The notes under the pieces are model-generated. The model did no database searches and was not told where the DNA came from. It saw only the letters and a program-made list of their open reading frames with translations. Source: Tuctoria greenei (Eukaryota > Streptophyta > Magnoliopsida > Poales > Poaceae). Taken from it: a DNA stretch of 64,000 bases. The translations under genes and the position numbers were made by a program. Location: positions 28,487,601 to 28,551,600 of the forward strand of contig JAYESD010000009.1 of NCBI GenBank assembly GCA_036927565.1, written 5' to 3'. Below, in pieces: positions 1 to 9,894 of this stretch. The first letter of the stretch is position 1. The number at the start of each line of letters is the position of its first letter.

Positions 1-249
1 AGCGCGCGGAACCAATACGGTTTTCATATTGGGAACCAGCGACCTTCAATTGCATGAGATCCACACGCATAGATCTCACCTGCCGCATCTCGGATATGCC
101 ACACGGCGATGGTTTAACTGCGAACCATCACCTCAACGACACATCCAAAAACCCTTGAAGACACGGTGCGGAAATTGAAAGATGGACCCACCTCCGGTAG
201 AATGACCTAATCCAAAAGGTCTCTACTAGAGGTGGGCCCAGGGGGCCAC
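1..249 (+). mobile_element. 3' internal end of Ty3/gypsy element gypsy-1
   Basis: This stretch runs directly into an LTR beginning TGTCAG at 250 and is the last internal part of an element whose body lies left of the window. I see no credible coding frame. It ends with a purine-rich tract (about 229-249, GGTGGGCCCAGGGGGCCAC), the usual primer for plus-strand synthesis, placed immediately before the LTR. That placement shows the LTR at 250 is a 3' LTR on the plus strand. Confidence 0.75.
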
Positions 250-1127
250 TGTCAGTACCCTGCATACCGGATACCCCTTGTGACTGAAAAGAGTGCAAAG
301 GAACTCCACCTATCAGTGTTGGAGACCTCCGAAGGCCCCACATGTCATACGGAACCGGACCTGCCTCCCTTCTATGGTTAGTCCCGGTGTCGCCACGTGT
401 ATCATAAAACCGGAGCTACATCCCATACATGGGAAAGCTCCGGACTAAATACCTGTGTGGCACCTCTGGACCTAACTCCCGACAGAGGGAAGCTCCAGTA
501 CTGCCACGTGTACAACAGCACCGGACCTACCCGTCCTAGACGGTAAGCTGCGAAGCTGCCACGCGTCCAACCGTCGGACCTTCAACTTCAACAGGCTGGT
601 GGGCGGACCTCCAACGGCTCGGACCTTCAAGGGACATTAAAGCTTCAAGACCCAATTATGTGTCATTAATGCTATCTTAATGACAAACGATCAGAGGGCC
701 CTTAATACCAGTAACGCCACCATCGAGGCGCGTTACCATGCTGTTAAGGGTAATAAGTACATTAATTGTGTATTAAGCATCAGTAACCGCCAGGGCCACA
801 TGTCGGTCCAGGCTAACGGTGTAACGGCCAGTCCTTGTACTATAAAAGGACTGGTCGAGTGATACACAGGGAGACTCTCTGGACTCAGACGCCTGACTCA
901 CGCGACACAAGCGCTCAGGACGCTCTAGTCTCTCACACTCAAGTGCTCAATACAACAACAACACACACCTATGGAGTAGGGTATTATGCTCAGGCGGCCC
1001 GAACCACGTAAATCCTCGTGTCAACTTGCCACCTTGTTCTGAATCTCTATGCACCCACAATCGAACTACAGACTCCGTGGGCTACCAACAGTAGTACCGG
1101 GAGAATTGCCTGAATCAAACTCTGACA
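250..1127 (+). repeat. 3' LTR of gypsy-1 (Tat-like Ty3/gypsy)
   Basis: The 878-bp LTR starts TGTCAG and ends CTGACA, a perfect 6-bp terminal inverted repeat. It is clearly related, with many substitutions, to the 862-bp LTR at 47297-48158: both share the opening TGTC(A/G)GTACCCT, a TATA box and a downstream block ending GCGGCCCGAACCACGTAAA. Sequence after 1127 matches the interior of the gypsy-2 LTR, so gypsy-1 inserted into gypsy-2. The gypsy-1 coding region and 5' LTR are outside the window. Confidence 0.85.
841..848 (+). promoter_or_regulatory. TATA box of gypsy-1 LTR
   Basis: TATAAAAG lies about 590 bp into the LTR, in the position expected for the U3 promoter. The same context (ACTATAAAAGGAC) occurs in the related LTR at 47885. 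Transcription would start roughly 30 bp downstream. Inferred from sequence only. Confidence 0.6.
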
Positions 1128-1556
1128 CAGTTGGATGGGACATCCCCTGCCAATGATAGCAACAACGCATGGGTGACCAACGATTCAGGTGGCAAGACGT
1201 CTATTCATCAAACCACGGTCAGAGGAAGCTTATGCGAGAAGCCTTAGATCTTTAGGATAAGATCGCCCCAAGACCACCTTTAGGGCCCCGAGACCCCACT
1301 TGTAAGGCATTCGTCCTTGTCTATAAAAGGCCCGGACCGCCATCGCTACAAGGACCAGACTCAGAATCCCCAATACACACACACGCATACACACTCACCA
1401 GCAATACAATCCACCGTGAAGTAGGGTTTTATGCTCCTTGCGGCCCGAACCACGTAAAAACCACCGTGTCACATACTCTTCCGCTAGAACACTAGTTTGA
1501 GGCTTAAGCCCCATCGAAAAAGAACCTCTGCTGGTTGCTCCTTAGCAGATCCAGGG
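1128..1556 (+). repeat. Gypsy-2 LTR, left part (truncated)
   Basis: This segment matches, in inverted orientation, the complete LTR at 37714-38295. Shared landmarks are GGATGGGACAT near its start, a TATA box at 1322-1329, the GCGGCCCGAACCACGTAAA block at 1440-1458, and AAGAACCTCTGC near the end. About 130 bp of the LTR start are missing because gypsy-1 sits there. The LTR is interrupted at 1556 by copia A and resumes at 11661. It has no ORF. Confidence 0.8.
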
Positions 1557-3345
1557 TGTAGGATTGAAGAGCACGTGAAAAGCTACCAGAGGGGAGGTGA
1601 ATGGTAGATTAAAACTTTTTCAGCGGAAGCAATGAAAACCCCTCCGTAGAAAAACGATCTGTTAAAGAAATCATGTGTGAGACTAATCTAAACGTGTTTC
1701 ACCGTGACAAAAGTGATATATATTAGATAGAATCAAGTCACGAATATGACACAACAAGAATAACTCAAATCCGTCGAGAGAAACTCAAGTTACAATCGAA
1801 AGATCGAACAAAGGTCAATATGTCCTACCTGAGAAAAAAAACAGATGTGCAATACTGCAAATAAACTCATGTAGATCAAAAACCGCAAGTCCAATGAGGG
1901 TGAAATTTTGACAGATGATAGATAATCAAGTTGTGAAGACAACCCAAAAAGAATCACATCAATTGAATCTGTAAAACTCGAGTTATGAGAAAACCACCGA
2001 AGAAAGGTAGTGCTGTGCAGAAACTCGACGAGAAAAACTTGTCTGGAACAAGTCGGACGAACAAGGCACAAAAGTTCCTTTAAACTACGAATTTTATTCA
2101 ATAGAACACAAGAGGAACAAACCCCAAAGTAATCTTCCACGAGCTCTAGCATCCCTTGCTTATATAACAAGCTCGAAAGCCAACTCAACTTAAATCAGGA
2201 GTCTAATCCTACTCCGTTCACGAATCAAAACTTTCCATAACTGCTTAGGACTCTTCTATACGGAGATAGAAGCAATCTGGAGACTTCCAAACACCTTAGG
2301 AACGTATCCCACATTCCTAAAACAACTCAGATTCGCGACCCACACGAAATCCTATCATAACCTACTCGATACTTTTCATACCAAGCCATAACCGACCCTG
2401 CAGCAGCCAAAGTCATCAACCGATACGATCTGATCCTTCCAACCAGATCTTTCCTTCCTTAGCCCATCTTCGGAACCATGTTGCCATGTCATGCACCGCA
2501 TGCATACGTGCAAACACCTTCCTTCGACGTCCAGTAACCTTCATATGCACTACCCTTGATTCAATCATCCTGTGCGACCTCCTGACCCGCTCAACCACAA
2601 TTCCTCCTGAATTTGGTTGTTGGAACTTCATCTCCTCCCTGAGACTAGTCCAAATGATCCCGTCACCAGCCATGTCTTGAACTCAAGCAACACCTGCACA
2701 TGAATAAACAACTAATACTTTCGAGCACAAGTTCTCGACTTGACTCACGTTAGTTTTGAAACTACAACATCTTACATGAGCACCTCACATAAGCATGTTG
2801 CAAAACCACAGTAAAATAATATCAGCCATATCAACCAATACATACCAAAAACTTAGCAAATGAATACTAAGCAATCTTTCCAACAATGTAAAGCAAGTTC
2901 GAAACATTTCACACTAAAAGCAAGAACATTGTGATCAAGCTCCGAATCTTGCCAAAGCTAACCGGAGCTTGAGCCGGAGCTTACCAAGCTACTACAATCT
3001 AGCGCTGGAGCTTACCAAAGCTAGTACAACCTAGCGCCAGAGCTAGAAAAACATGTCGGAGCTAACCAACATAAGTCGGACCTAGCAAAACATATCGGAG
3101 CTTAACAAAGATATGTCGGAGCTATCAAAGACATGCCAAAGCTAAAGACAAAGCTCAACGGAGCTACTCAAAAACATGTTGGACCTTGACAAAACAAGTC
3201 GGACCTATTGTCAGACCTTGCAAAAGCTCGGAGCTAGAGTGGGACCTTGCTAAAAAAGGGTGTTTTGGAAGAATTTTAGAACTTATATCATCAAAGCCAA
3301 TGTATTCAGTACAAGTCAATGTATTCAGCACACATAGGTCTCACA
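1557..3345 (-). repeat. 3' LTR of copia A
   Basis: The 1789-bp LTR reads TGTAGGAT...GTCTCACA on the plus strand and is nearly the same as 9895-11660. Its last 400 bp (about 2940-3250) hold a degenerate short repeat built on GGAGCT followed by ACCAA and on CTAGCGCCGGAGCT. The purine tract follows at 3346. Confidence 0.9.
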
Positions 3346-4439
3346 ATCTCCCCCTTGATGAATGCATTGGCAACACCACTTAAAATCCAAATTTTGGCTT
3401 ATTTACATGAAATGTTTTGAAAACAATTTATCCCCCTTTGTAAAACAGAAATAAAGTGAGAAGAAAAACAAATTCTCACCCTGAGAAGAATCGTGCCAAA
3501 ACAATTGTGAATATGTGCAATGTGTAATCAATCCCCCCCCCCCCCTTGCATAGTTCGAGAAGAATTGTGCCATAACAATTGTGAATATGTGCAATGTGTA
3601 ATCAATTTCTTCCCCTTACATAGTTATCTTTAAAAATTCACATATTATCTATTATCTCTCCCCCTTTGACAATGTATTCCACAAGGTTCAAAAGAGAAGT
3701 TTCAAATGTTATGAGCATATTATAACATATACATATAAACAAAGCTCATCCAAGTCATACTATCAAGTAACTTACACTATCACAATAATGAGATACATAA
3801 AGTAGTGTAAGCCATGCTAGAGATCAAATGTAATTTTCAATTTAAGCAAGTCATGATCTCACAAACTTAACTATTTCAATACCTGAAAGCATGACACTTG
3901 TTGATGCAATTTTTTTTAAAGCACAATCTTTTAGCATATGACATTTGCAAGAGATTATATGCCGCATTTGCCTTATTCTAACCAACCAAGCCAAGTCTAT
4001 GTCATTTGACAATCAGAAGCTTAGGGACATGATTTTAGTCATACACAACTTCTTCCAAGTTCATATCTAAGTGCAACGATAAGCCATCTCAAAATAAGAA
4101 GTGCGATGCATGCATATTCTCTTGATCTTTTCTCAATTTATATTTGTTCATAAAAACTCAATATATGAGTTGATTACTTGACTAATTCTTTATGATTAAA
4201 AGCACTTGTGAGCACGCAACAAGTTCAAAACAGCAATAAAGTTCGACCATGACCAGATTTAGGGTAAGTAATTATTCCAATTACTAGACATGGCAAAAAC
4301 TACAAAATGTATAACACAAGTAATGTAGTAAGAACTTTCAGCATGTAAAAGGAATCACAAAGTCATATATGTATGAAATACTATGCTCATATTATTTTAA
4401 TTTCAGATTCACACATAGACTTCTCAAGTTTCAAAACTC
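3346..4439 (-). other. Copia A 3' untranslated internal region
   Basis: About 1.1 kb of AT-rich sequence between the end of RNase H and the 3' LTR shows no convincing ORF. It begins next to the LTR with the polypurine tract (ATCTCCCCCTTG on plus, 3346-3357). It contains a tandem duplication of about 74 bp (3483-3532 and 3557-3606) separated by a run of 13 C. Further CCCCCTTT purine-tract-like stretches occur near 3432, 3659 and 4440. Confidence 0.6.
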
Positions 4440-5286
4440 CCCCTCAATTTAAGCCATGAGGATGCATAACCCCTATTTCACTATGAATGAAACAAAAACG
4501 AGTGAAATCCAAAGGTTTTGTCAAAATTTCAGCCAATTGTTGTTTGGTATCTACCTGGTGAAGCCCAATGTTTCCTTTTTCAACATTATCACGGAGAAAG
4601 TGACGCCTAATGTCAATGTGCTTAGTTCTAAAATGTTGAACAGGGTTTTTAGCAATGCAAATGGCACTAGTGTTATCACAAAACAGTGGAACACTATCTA
4701 GATCGATCTCATAGTCCTTAAGTGTTTAAACAATCCAAAGAATTTGTGAGCATGCACTAGCAGCAGCTACATATTCAAATTCAGCTGTGGATTGTGCAAC
4801 TGAGTTTTGTTTTCTAGAGGACCAAGCAACAAGTGAATTACCAAGAAAATGACAAGCACCGGAAGTACGTTTCCTATCAATCCTACAACCCCCAAAATCA
4901 GCATCCGAAAAAGCTTTCAAAGTAACGGTTGAGGAAGAAGGAAGAAAAGTGTCAAATTGAGTTCCATGTAAGTACATGAGAATCCTTTTGACAGCTTGAC
5001 AATGTGAAGCACGTGGGGAGGCTTGAAACCGTGCACAAAGACATACGCTGAATTATATGTCCGGTCTTGATGCCGTGAGGTACAAAAGTGATCCGATCAT
5101 GCTTCTATATTCTTTTTGATCCATGGGTTCACCATCTTCATAAAGTTCAAGTGTTATTGTTGTTCCCATTGGTGTCGGAAGAGACTTGCTTTTGTCCATG
5201 TTGAAGCACCTTAGTAGGTCTTTTGTATACTTCATTTGATGCACAAAGGTACCCTCCTTGATTTACTTGATTTGCAGCCCCAAAAA
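4440..5286 (-). pseudogene. Copia A pol, C-terminal part: end of RT and RNase H
   Basis: Minus-strand frames continue from the RT above. They show the SGSLLYLTASRPDI-type segment (5244-5053), then RNase H with DADFGGC and the characteristic KRTSG...WSSRKQ stretch (4977-4726), and finally ILTKPLD near 4520, the conserved copia C-terminus. Stop codons and frame changes at about 5287, 5050 and 4726 break the frame, so no functional RNase H could be made from this copy. RNase H would remove the RNA template during reverse transcription. Confidence 0.85.
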
Positions 5287-6933
5287 CTATGTGAGTTCTC
5301 CCATCATATTCATCTCAAATTCTGAACTCATAATAGCTGAATACTTGGACACAAGATCATGAGAAGCACAACCAAAGATAATATCATCCACATACACTTG
5401 AACGAATAATGAGTCATTGCCATGCTTGAGAACAAAAAGAGTTTTATCAACCTTGGCCATGGTAAACCCCTTTTCAAGTAAGAATGTTTTTAACCTATCA
5501 TACCATGCTCTAGGGGATTGTTTGAGTCCGTACAAGGCTTTGGACAGTTTGTAAACATGATTAGGAAAATCTGAATTTTCAAAACCCGGTGGTTGTTTGA
5601 CATAAACCTTCTCATCTATGTAGCCATTAAGAAAAGCACTTTTAACATCCCTTTGATAAAGCTTAAAACCTTTAGATGCAGCAAAAGCTAACAAAATTCT
5701 TATGGCTTCTAATCTAGCAACAGGAGCAAAAGTTTCATCAAAATCTAGACCTTCAACTTGAGTGAAACCTTGAGCAACCAACCTAGCCTTATTCCTAACC
5801 ACAACCCCATCCCCACTTTGTTTATTTTTAAACACCCATTTAGTTCTAATTAAAGTTTGATCTGTAGGTGGAGGTACAAGTTTCCAAACGTTATTTCTTT
5901 CAGAATTTTCTAACTGTTCTTGCATGGCAATAATCCAAGATTCATTAGTGAGTGTGTGTGATACATATTTGGGTTCAAAAGATGCAACAAAAGCAGAATG
6001 AGCATGAGAATTGGGGTAGGAAAACCTGGATCTTATAACTCGTTCATGCAAGCTTCCAATTATCTGTTGATTCTTGTAAATCCGTAGGGGAACAGATGTC
6101 TCACAAGCTTCTTCTTCATCGGGTTCATTGCAAATTGATGAGCTTGTGGCTTGTGGACGATCAGGACCAGCAGAGATGGTAGTCGGAGCTTGTTCAAAGT
6201 TCGGAGCTGGACACGTGTCAGCTTCGGAACTATCAGGCAATATCACCAACTCTTCTTCTTCTTCGAAAATACCCTCACATTGAGGATATGGATCTGGTCC
6301 TGCAATATCAGAGCTAGTACCTGGGCTAGCTTCATCAAAAGAAACATTACAAGTCTCCACAATTTTGTTAGTTCCAAGTACAAATACACGGTATCCTCTA
6401 GTGTGAGATGGGTAACCCAGAAACATGCCATCTTCGGATTTGGCTTCAAATTTATCAAGATTTCCATGCTTCTTAACAAAGCATTTGCAACCAAAAACCC
6501 TAAAGTGTGAAATACAGGGCCTATGTCCAAATCGAAGTTCATAAGGTGTTTTGCCAAGATTAGTGTGCAAGAAAATACGGTTTGAAACATAATTAGTTGT
6601 TGCAATTGCCCCTGCCCAAAATTTTCTAGGAGTTTGATATTCATCAAGCTTAGTCCTAGCCATCTCAACTACGGTTCTGTTTTTCCTTTCTACAACACCG
6701 TTTTGTTGAGGTACATATGGTGAAGAAAATTGATGATCTATTCCATTTTCAGCACAAAAATGATCAAAAGTTTGATTTTTAAATTCGGTTCCATTATCAC
6801 TTCTAATTGCTTTTAAAGATCCTGGGTGAGCAATTGACAATCTAAGAAATAAAGTTCTAAAGTGACTAAAAACTTCATTCTTAGATGCCATAAAGTAAAC
6901 CCAAGAGTATCGAGAATAATCATCAACAATCAC
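5287..6933 (-). pseudogene. Copia A pol: integrase core and reverse transcriptase (548-codon open segment)
   Basis: This is the longest intact frame of copia A. It opens inside the integrase core (VDDYSRYSW), with the second catalytic Asp in SDNGTEF and the catalytic Glu in NGVVERKNR. A variable linker follows, rich in Glu, Pro and Ser (about residues 200-330), then the copia reverse transcriptase with FDETFAPVARLE, DVKSAFLNG and the catalytic YVDD near 5390, all intact. The frame stops at 5287 just after MMGELT, where other copia elements read on. The start Met is internal and not a true start, since protease and the integrase zinc finger lie upstream. Confidence 0.9.
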
Positions 6934-7620
6934 ATGAATATATCATTTACCTCCGAAGGATTGAATACGTGAAGGTCCGACGATGTCAAGATGCAAAAGT
7001 TGACCCGGTTCAGTTGTCATGGTCATTGTGAGAGGAGCATGTGAACCTGCAACCATCTTAGCATGTCTACAGGAAGAGCACACAATTTATTTGTCCTCTT
7101 TTAGCTTAGGAAGCCCACGTATGCGATCAAGAGCACTAACACGCGTGAGATGATCAAAGCCTACGTGACCAAGTCTACGATGCCAAAAATATAAATCTTT
7201 GGAATCATTAGCAATTAGACACCTATACTTAGAAGAAAACATATAAAAATCAGCTTTAAAAACTCTTCCAAACTGAGACATGTTAAAAATAAGCTCACTG
7301 TTTGAATTTGCAACTTTGCAGCAATTTTTAGTGAAAATAATTTCCAGATTTTCAGCTAGCAGTTGTGAAACAGAAAACAAGTTGTATTTCAAATTTTTAA
7401 CAAGTGCCACATCCTTCAAAGTGTAATGATCATTTACTCTAATCGAACCCTTAGCAATTATAGGAGTTGAAGAATTATCGGCAAAAGTAACATTCTCTAC
7501 ACGTGACACAAAAGAGAGGGAGGAGAATCATTCTTTGTTACTGGTCATGTGGCGTGAGCAACCTGAATCCACAATCCAAATGTTCTCCTTCCTCAAGCGT
7601 GTAACCTACATAGAAGAATA
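6934..7620 (-). pseudogene. Copia A pol: protease and integrase N-terminus
   Basis: The aspartic protease active site is visible near 7555 as VDSGCSRHMT. It is followed by SLSFVSRVENV and the 7509-7087 frame, which carries the protease C-terminal half and the GAG-pre-integrase segment (FWHRRLGHVGF). That motif holds the two His of the integrase HHCC zinc finger; CSSC follows after a stop near 7087. The first catalytic Asp of integrase (HLDIVGP) lies near 7000. Stops at about 7530, 7087 and 6945 break the frame. Confidence 0.8.
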
Positions 7621-8093
7621 ATATGTCGATGACTCAATGTTGGGGTTAGTCAAAAGGCATTTAGGAATCCAGTACTGAGTCACACGACGTCCAGCAGGAA
7701 TAAAACGCGAAAGCTGATATAAAACAGCAGGTTTATGAGCCAAAGCTTGAGGATTTTTGCACCCAACTACTGACTTACGAGGTGTTACATGTGTATCATG
7801 AAAAACAGTAGGTTTGGTAGCAAACTTTGCATGTTTTTGACTCATAACAACAGGTTGCATGTTCCTAACATTCGGTTTAGCACACAGAACAAGTTTTGCT
7901 TGGTTGTTATGTGATCTAGCCATTATTCTTTCCCTTTTCTGATGTTTAGCTTGTCTTAACAAAAATCTATGACATGACCATCTCTACCACAGTAAGTACA
8001 ATGAAATTTAACTTTGTGTTCATGTCTAGATGAGAAAGCAACATTTTTATTTGAAACCGAATGACACAACACTCCTGCAGATTTGAAAACCAC
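7606..8093 (-). pseudogene. Copia A gag, second zinc knuckle and basic linker
   Basis: A CCHC knuckle CTYCGRDGHVIDFC (C-x2-C-x4-H-x4-C) is encoded near 8010-7970. It is followed by a stop and a basic, Lys/Asn-rich linker of about 118 residues (7962-7606) leading toward the protease. This resembles the stretch joining gag and protease in SIRE-type elements. The linker itself has no recognised domain. Confidence 0.65.
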
Positions 8094-9130
8094 TTATTTT
8101 TGTTTAGGAACTGTTTGAATCAAACCACTTCCTAACGACATTACAATTTTAGGTGGATGTGCCTTAGCATGAGCATGAGAATCAAAACCTAAACCAGTTT
8201 TATCATTGCAATACTTGGAAGAATTCAGCAGCAAGTTTAGGTTCTTATTCCCATTACAAAACCGATCTAATGTCCTATGCATGTCACAAAGTTTTTTGGA
8301 CAGATCAAGACAATTTTCACATGAAGTTTTTCCTTTTAATTTGCAATTGGAACAATATTTAACTTCATGAGAACGTAAATCACTGTTCAATATAGAATTT
8401 TCATTCATAGCATCTTGTAGTTTCTTATCAAGATCATCACAAGTAGAACAATGCAAATTAATTGTAGAACAGATAGCATTTTTTAAGTTTTTATCATTAA
8501 GTGCAGCAAGCTCTCTGTTCTTTTCAATTTCCAACTCAAGTTTATCAAGTGTGGAGGTGTGCGCACTTCTTAGTGAGGACAATTGTTCATATATTAAATC
8601 ACAGGAGGGACATGCATCATCATTGGGAATCAAAGTTTTTAAACAGTTGATTTCAAATTCTAGTGATTCTATTTTAGCAGCACTATCCCTAAGCCTTTTT
8701 CCTTTTTTCTTAACTATAATAGTGGCACAAGAAATAGCATCACACATTTCTTCGCAAGTAGGACATGCCTCTTCATTGTCGCTGTTGTGTTTTGCATTCT
8801 CCATACTTGATCTTGACTTGCCCGCCATGAAGCACAAGTTTGCCAAATCATCTTCATCTTTGTCACTTCTAATGTCCACATCGCTTGAGCCAAATTCTTG
8901 AAGTGCAGAGATAAAACTGCTCACCAATTGACATCCTGTAAAATCCTTCTTTTTCTTCTTATCGTTTGTAGGGCAATCTGAATGAAAATGTCATGTCTTA
9001 CCACATTCAAAGCATCGTTGAGGTCCGGAGCTCCGTCTCCTTCTAGTTCTCACATTTTGCAATGCTTTTGAGAATTGAGTAGAGATGAGTGCTAGCTCCT
9101 CCTCTGGAAACTCCTCAATCTGTTTAAGGG
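8094..9130 (-). pseudogene. Copia A gag C-terminal region: zinc knuckle, coiled coil and CxxC repeats
   Basis: Near 9005 the minus strand encodes a CCHC knuckle beginning CFECGKT, with a TGA inside it (CGA to TGA is the simplest origin). After a frame change, 8927-8094 is a 277-codon open frame. It is acidic at the start, then a long helical Leu/Glu/Lys-rich region carrying five Cys pairs: CPTC, CPSC, CSTC, CSNC and CENC, spaced by mostly coiled-coil-like sequence. The knuckle should bind RNA in the particle; the role of the CxxC series is unknown to me. It ends at a stop at 8094 before the second knuckle. Confidence 0.7.
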
Positions 9131-9851
9131 TTAGATAGGACAAAAAGGCAGTGTACTACAAGATGAATATTGGTCGGAGCTAGGCATATCACGTTGAGAA
9201 ACAAATGCAAGATACTTGTTGGGGTTCTTACATGAGATTATGTCAATTTCATGAGTTTTCAATTTAGAATATAGAACATCTAAAGTAGGTGTACTCATGA
9301 CAGTAGATTCACGAATAGATGTAACATTTATCTCCCAAATTGACATGTCTAGTGCACTTAGTAATTTCCTAGCATTTTCAGCGTTTGAAAAATTAACATT
9401 GACACTACGCAAGTTGCTGAGAATTTTGTTAAAATGAGCAAAGAGATTGTCAATTGACTCACCGGGTTGCATCTCAAAATGCATGTATTACTTTTTTGAA
9501 CATATCTTGTTTTACCTCCTTGATCGTGTTAGATCCTTTGTGGTAGTCGCAAAGTGCTTTCCACACATCGTATGCAGATCGGAGGTGTGCAACACGGTCG
9601 AAGTCGCTTTGAGTTAATCCTTGTATGATCAAGTTTCGATCCTTGTTGTTGTTGTCGACATCTCTCAGATTTGTAGCTGTAACTTGATCATTTGACGGCA
9701 CTTCGTAAGGCTTGTACACCTTCTCCCATATTGCAAATCCTTGCGCATGGATGAAAGCCTCCATACGTGCCTTCCAAACCTGAAAATCAATATCAGCAAA
9801 CACACAAGGTTTGGCAGAGTGTACTTCTCCATGATGATTAGTCAAAAACAT
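9131..9851 (-). pseudogene. Copia A gag N-terminal (capsid-like) region
   Basis: The frame starting 9851 has the copia gag opening with VWKARMEAFI, then AYDVWKALCDYHKG (UBN2-type gag region). It is continued in another frame by 9484-9131 with PGESIDNLFAHFNKIL. A frameshift near 9480 separates the two. This is the structural protein of the virus-like particle. The start is 40 nt from the primer-binding site, which fits a first gene, and the MFLTNHHGEVHSAKP opening is plausible. Confidence 0.8.
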
Positions 9852-9881
9852 GTGCGAATCACAAAGATTAGAGCAACCTCA

Positions 9882-9892
9882 CTCTGATACCA
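9882..9892 (-). other. Primer-binding site of copia A (initiator Met tRNA)
   Basis: The minus strand reads TGGTATCAGAG right beside the end of the 5' LTR, the standard complement to the 3' end of initiator methionine tRNA used by most plant copia elements. Confidence 0.85.
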
Positions 9893-9894
9893 AT

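Noticed and set aside
6151..6510. Plus frame of 119 codons opposite copia A pol
   Set aside because: It is antisense to the well-supported integrase-RT frame and has no similarity of its own.
7780..7830. VTPRKSVVG in the copia A gag linker, similar to the H3 Lys9 context
   Set aside because: Only a five-residue match (TPRKS), internal, in a basic linker. It shows that such short matches arise by chance and sets the bar for the much longer, N-terminal match at 63355.
9882..9892. Initiator Met tRNA-like sequences at copia and gypsy-D primer sites as possible tRNA genes
   Set aside because: Only the 3'-end complement of the tRNA is present, in the primer-binding position; no cloverleaf surrounds it.
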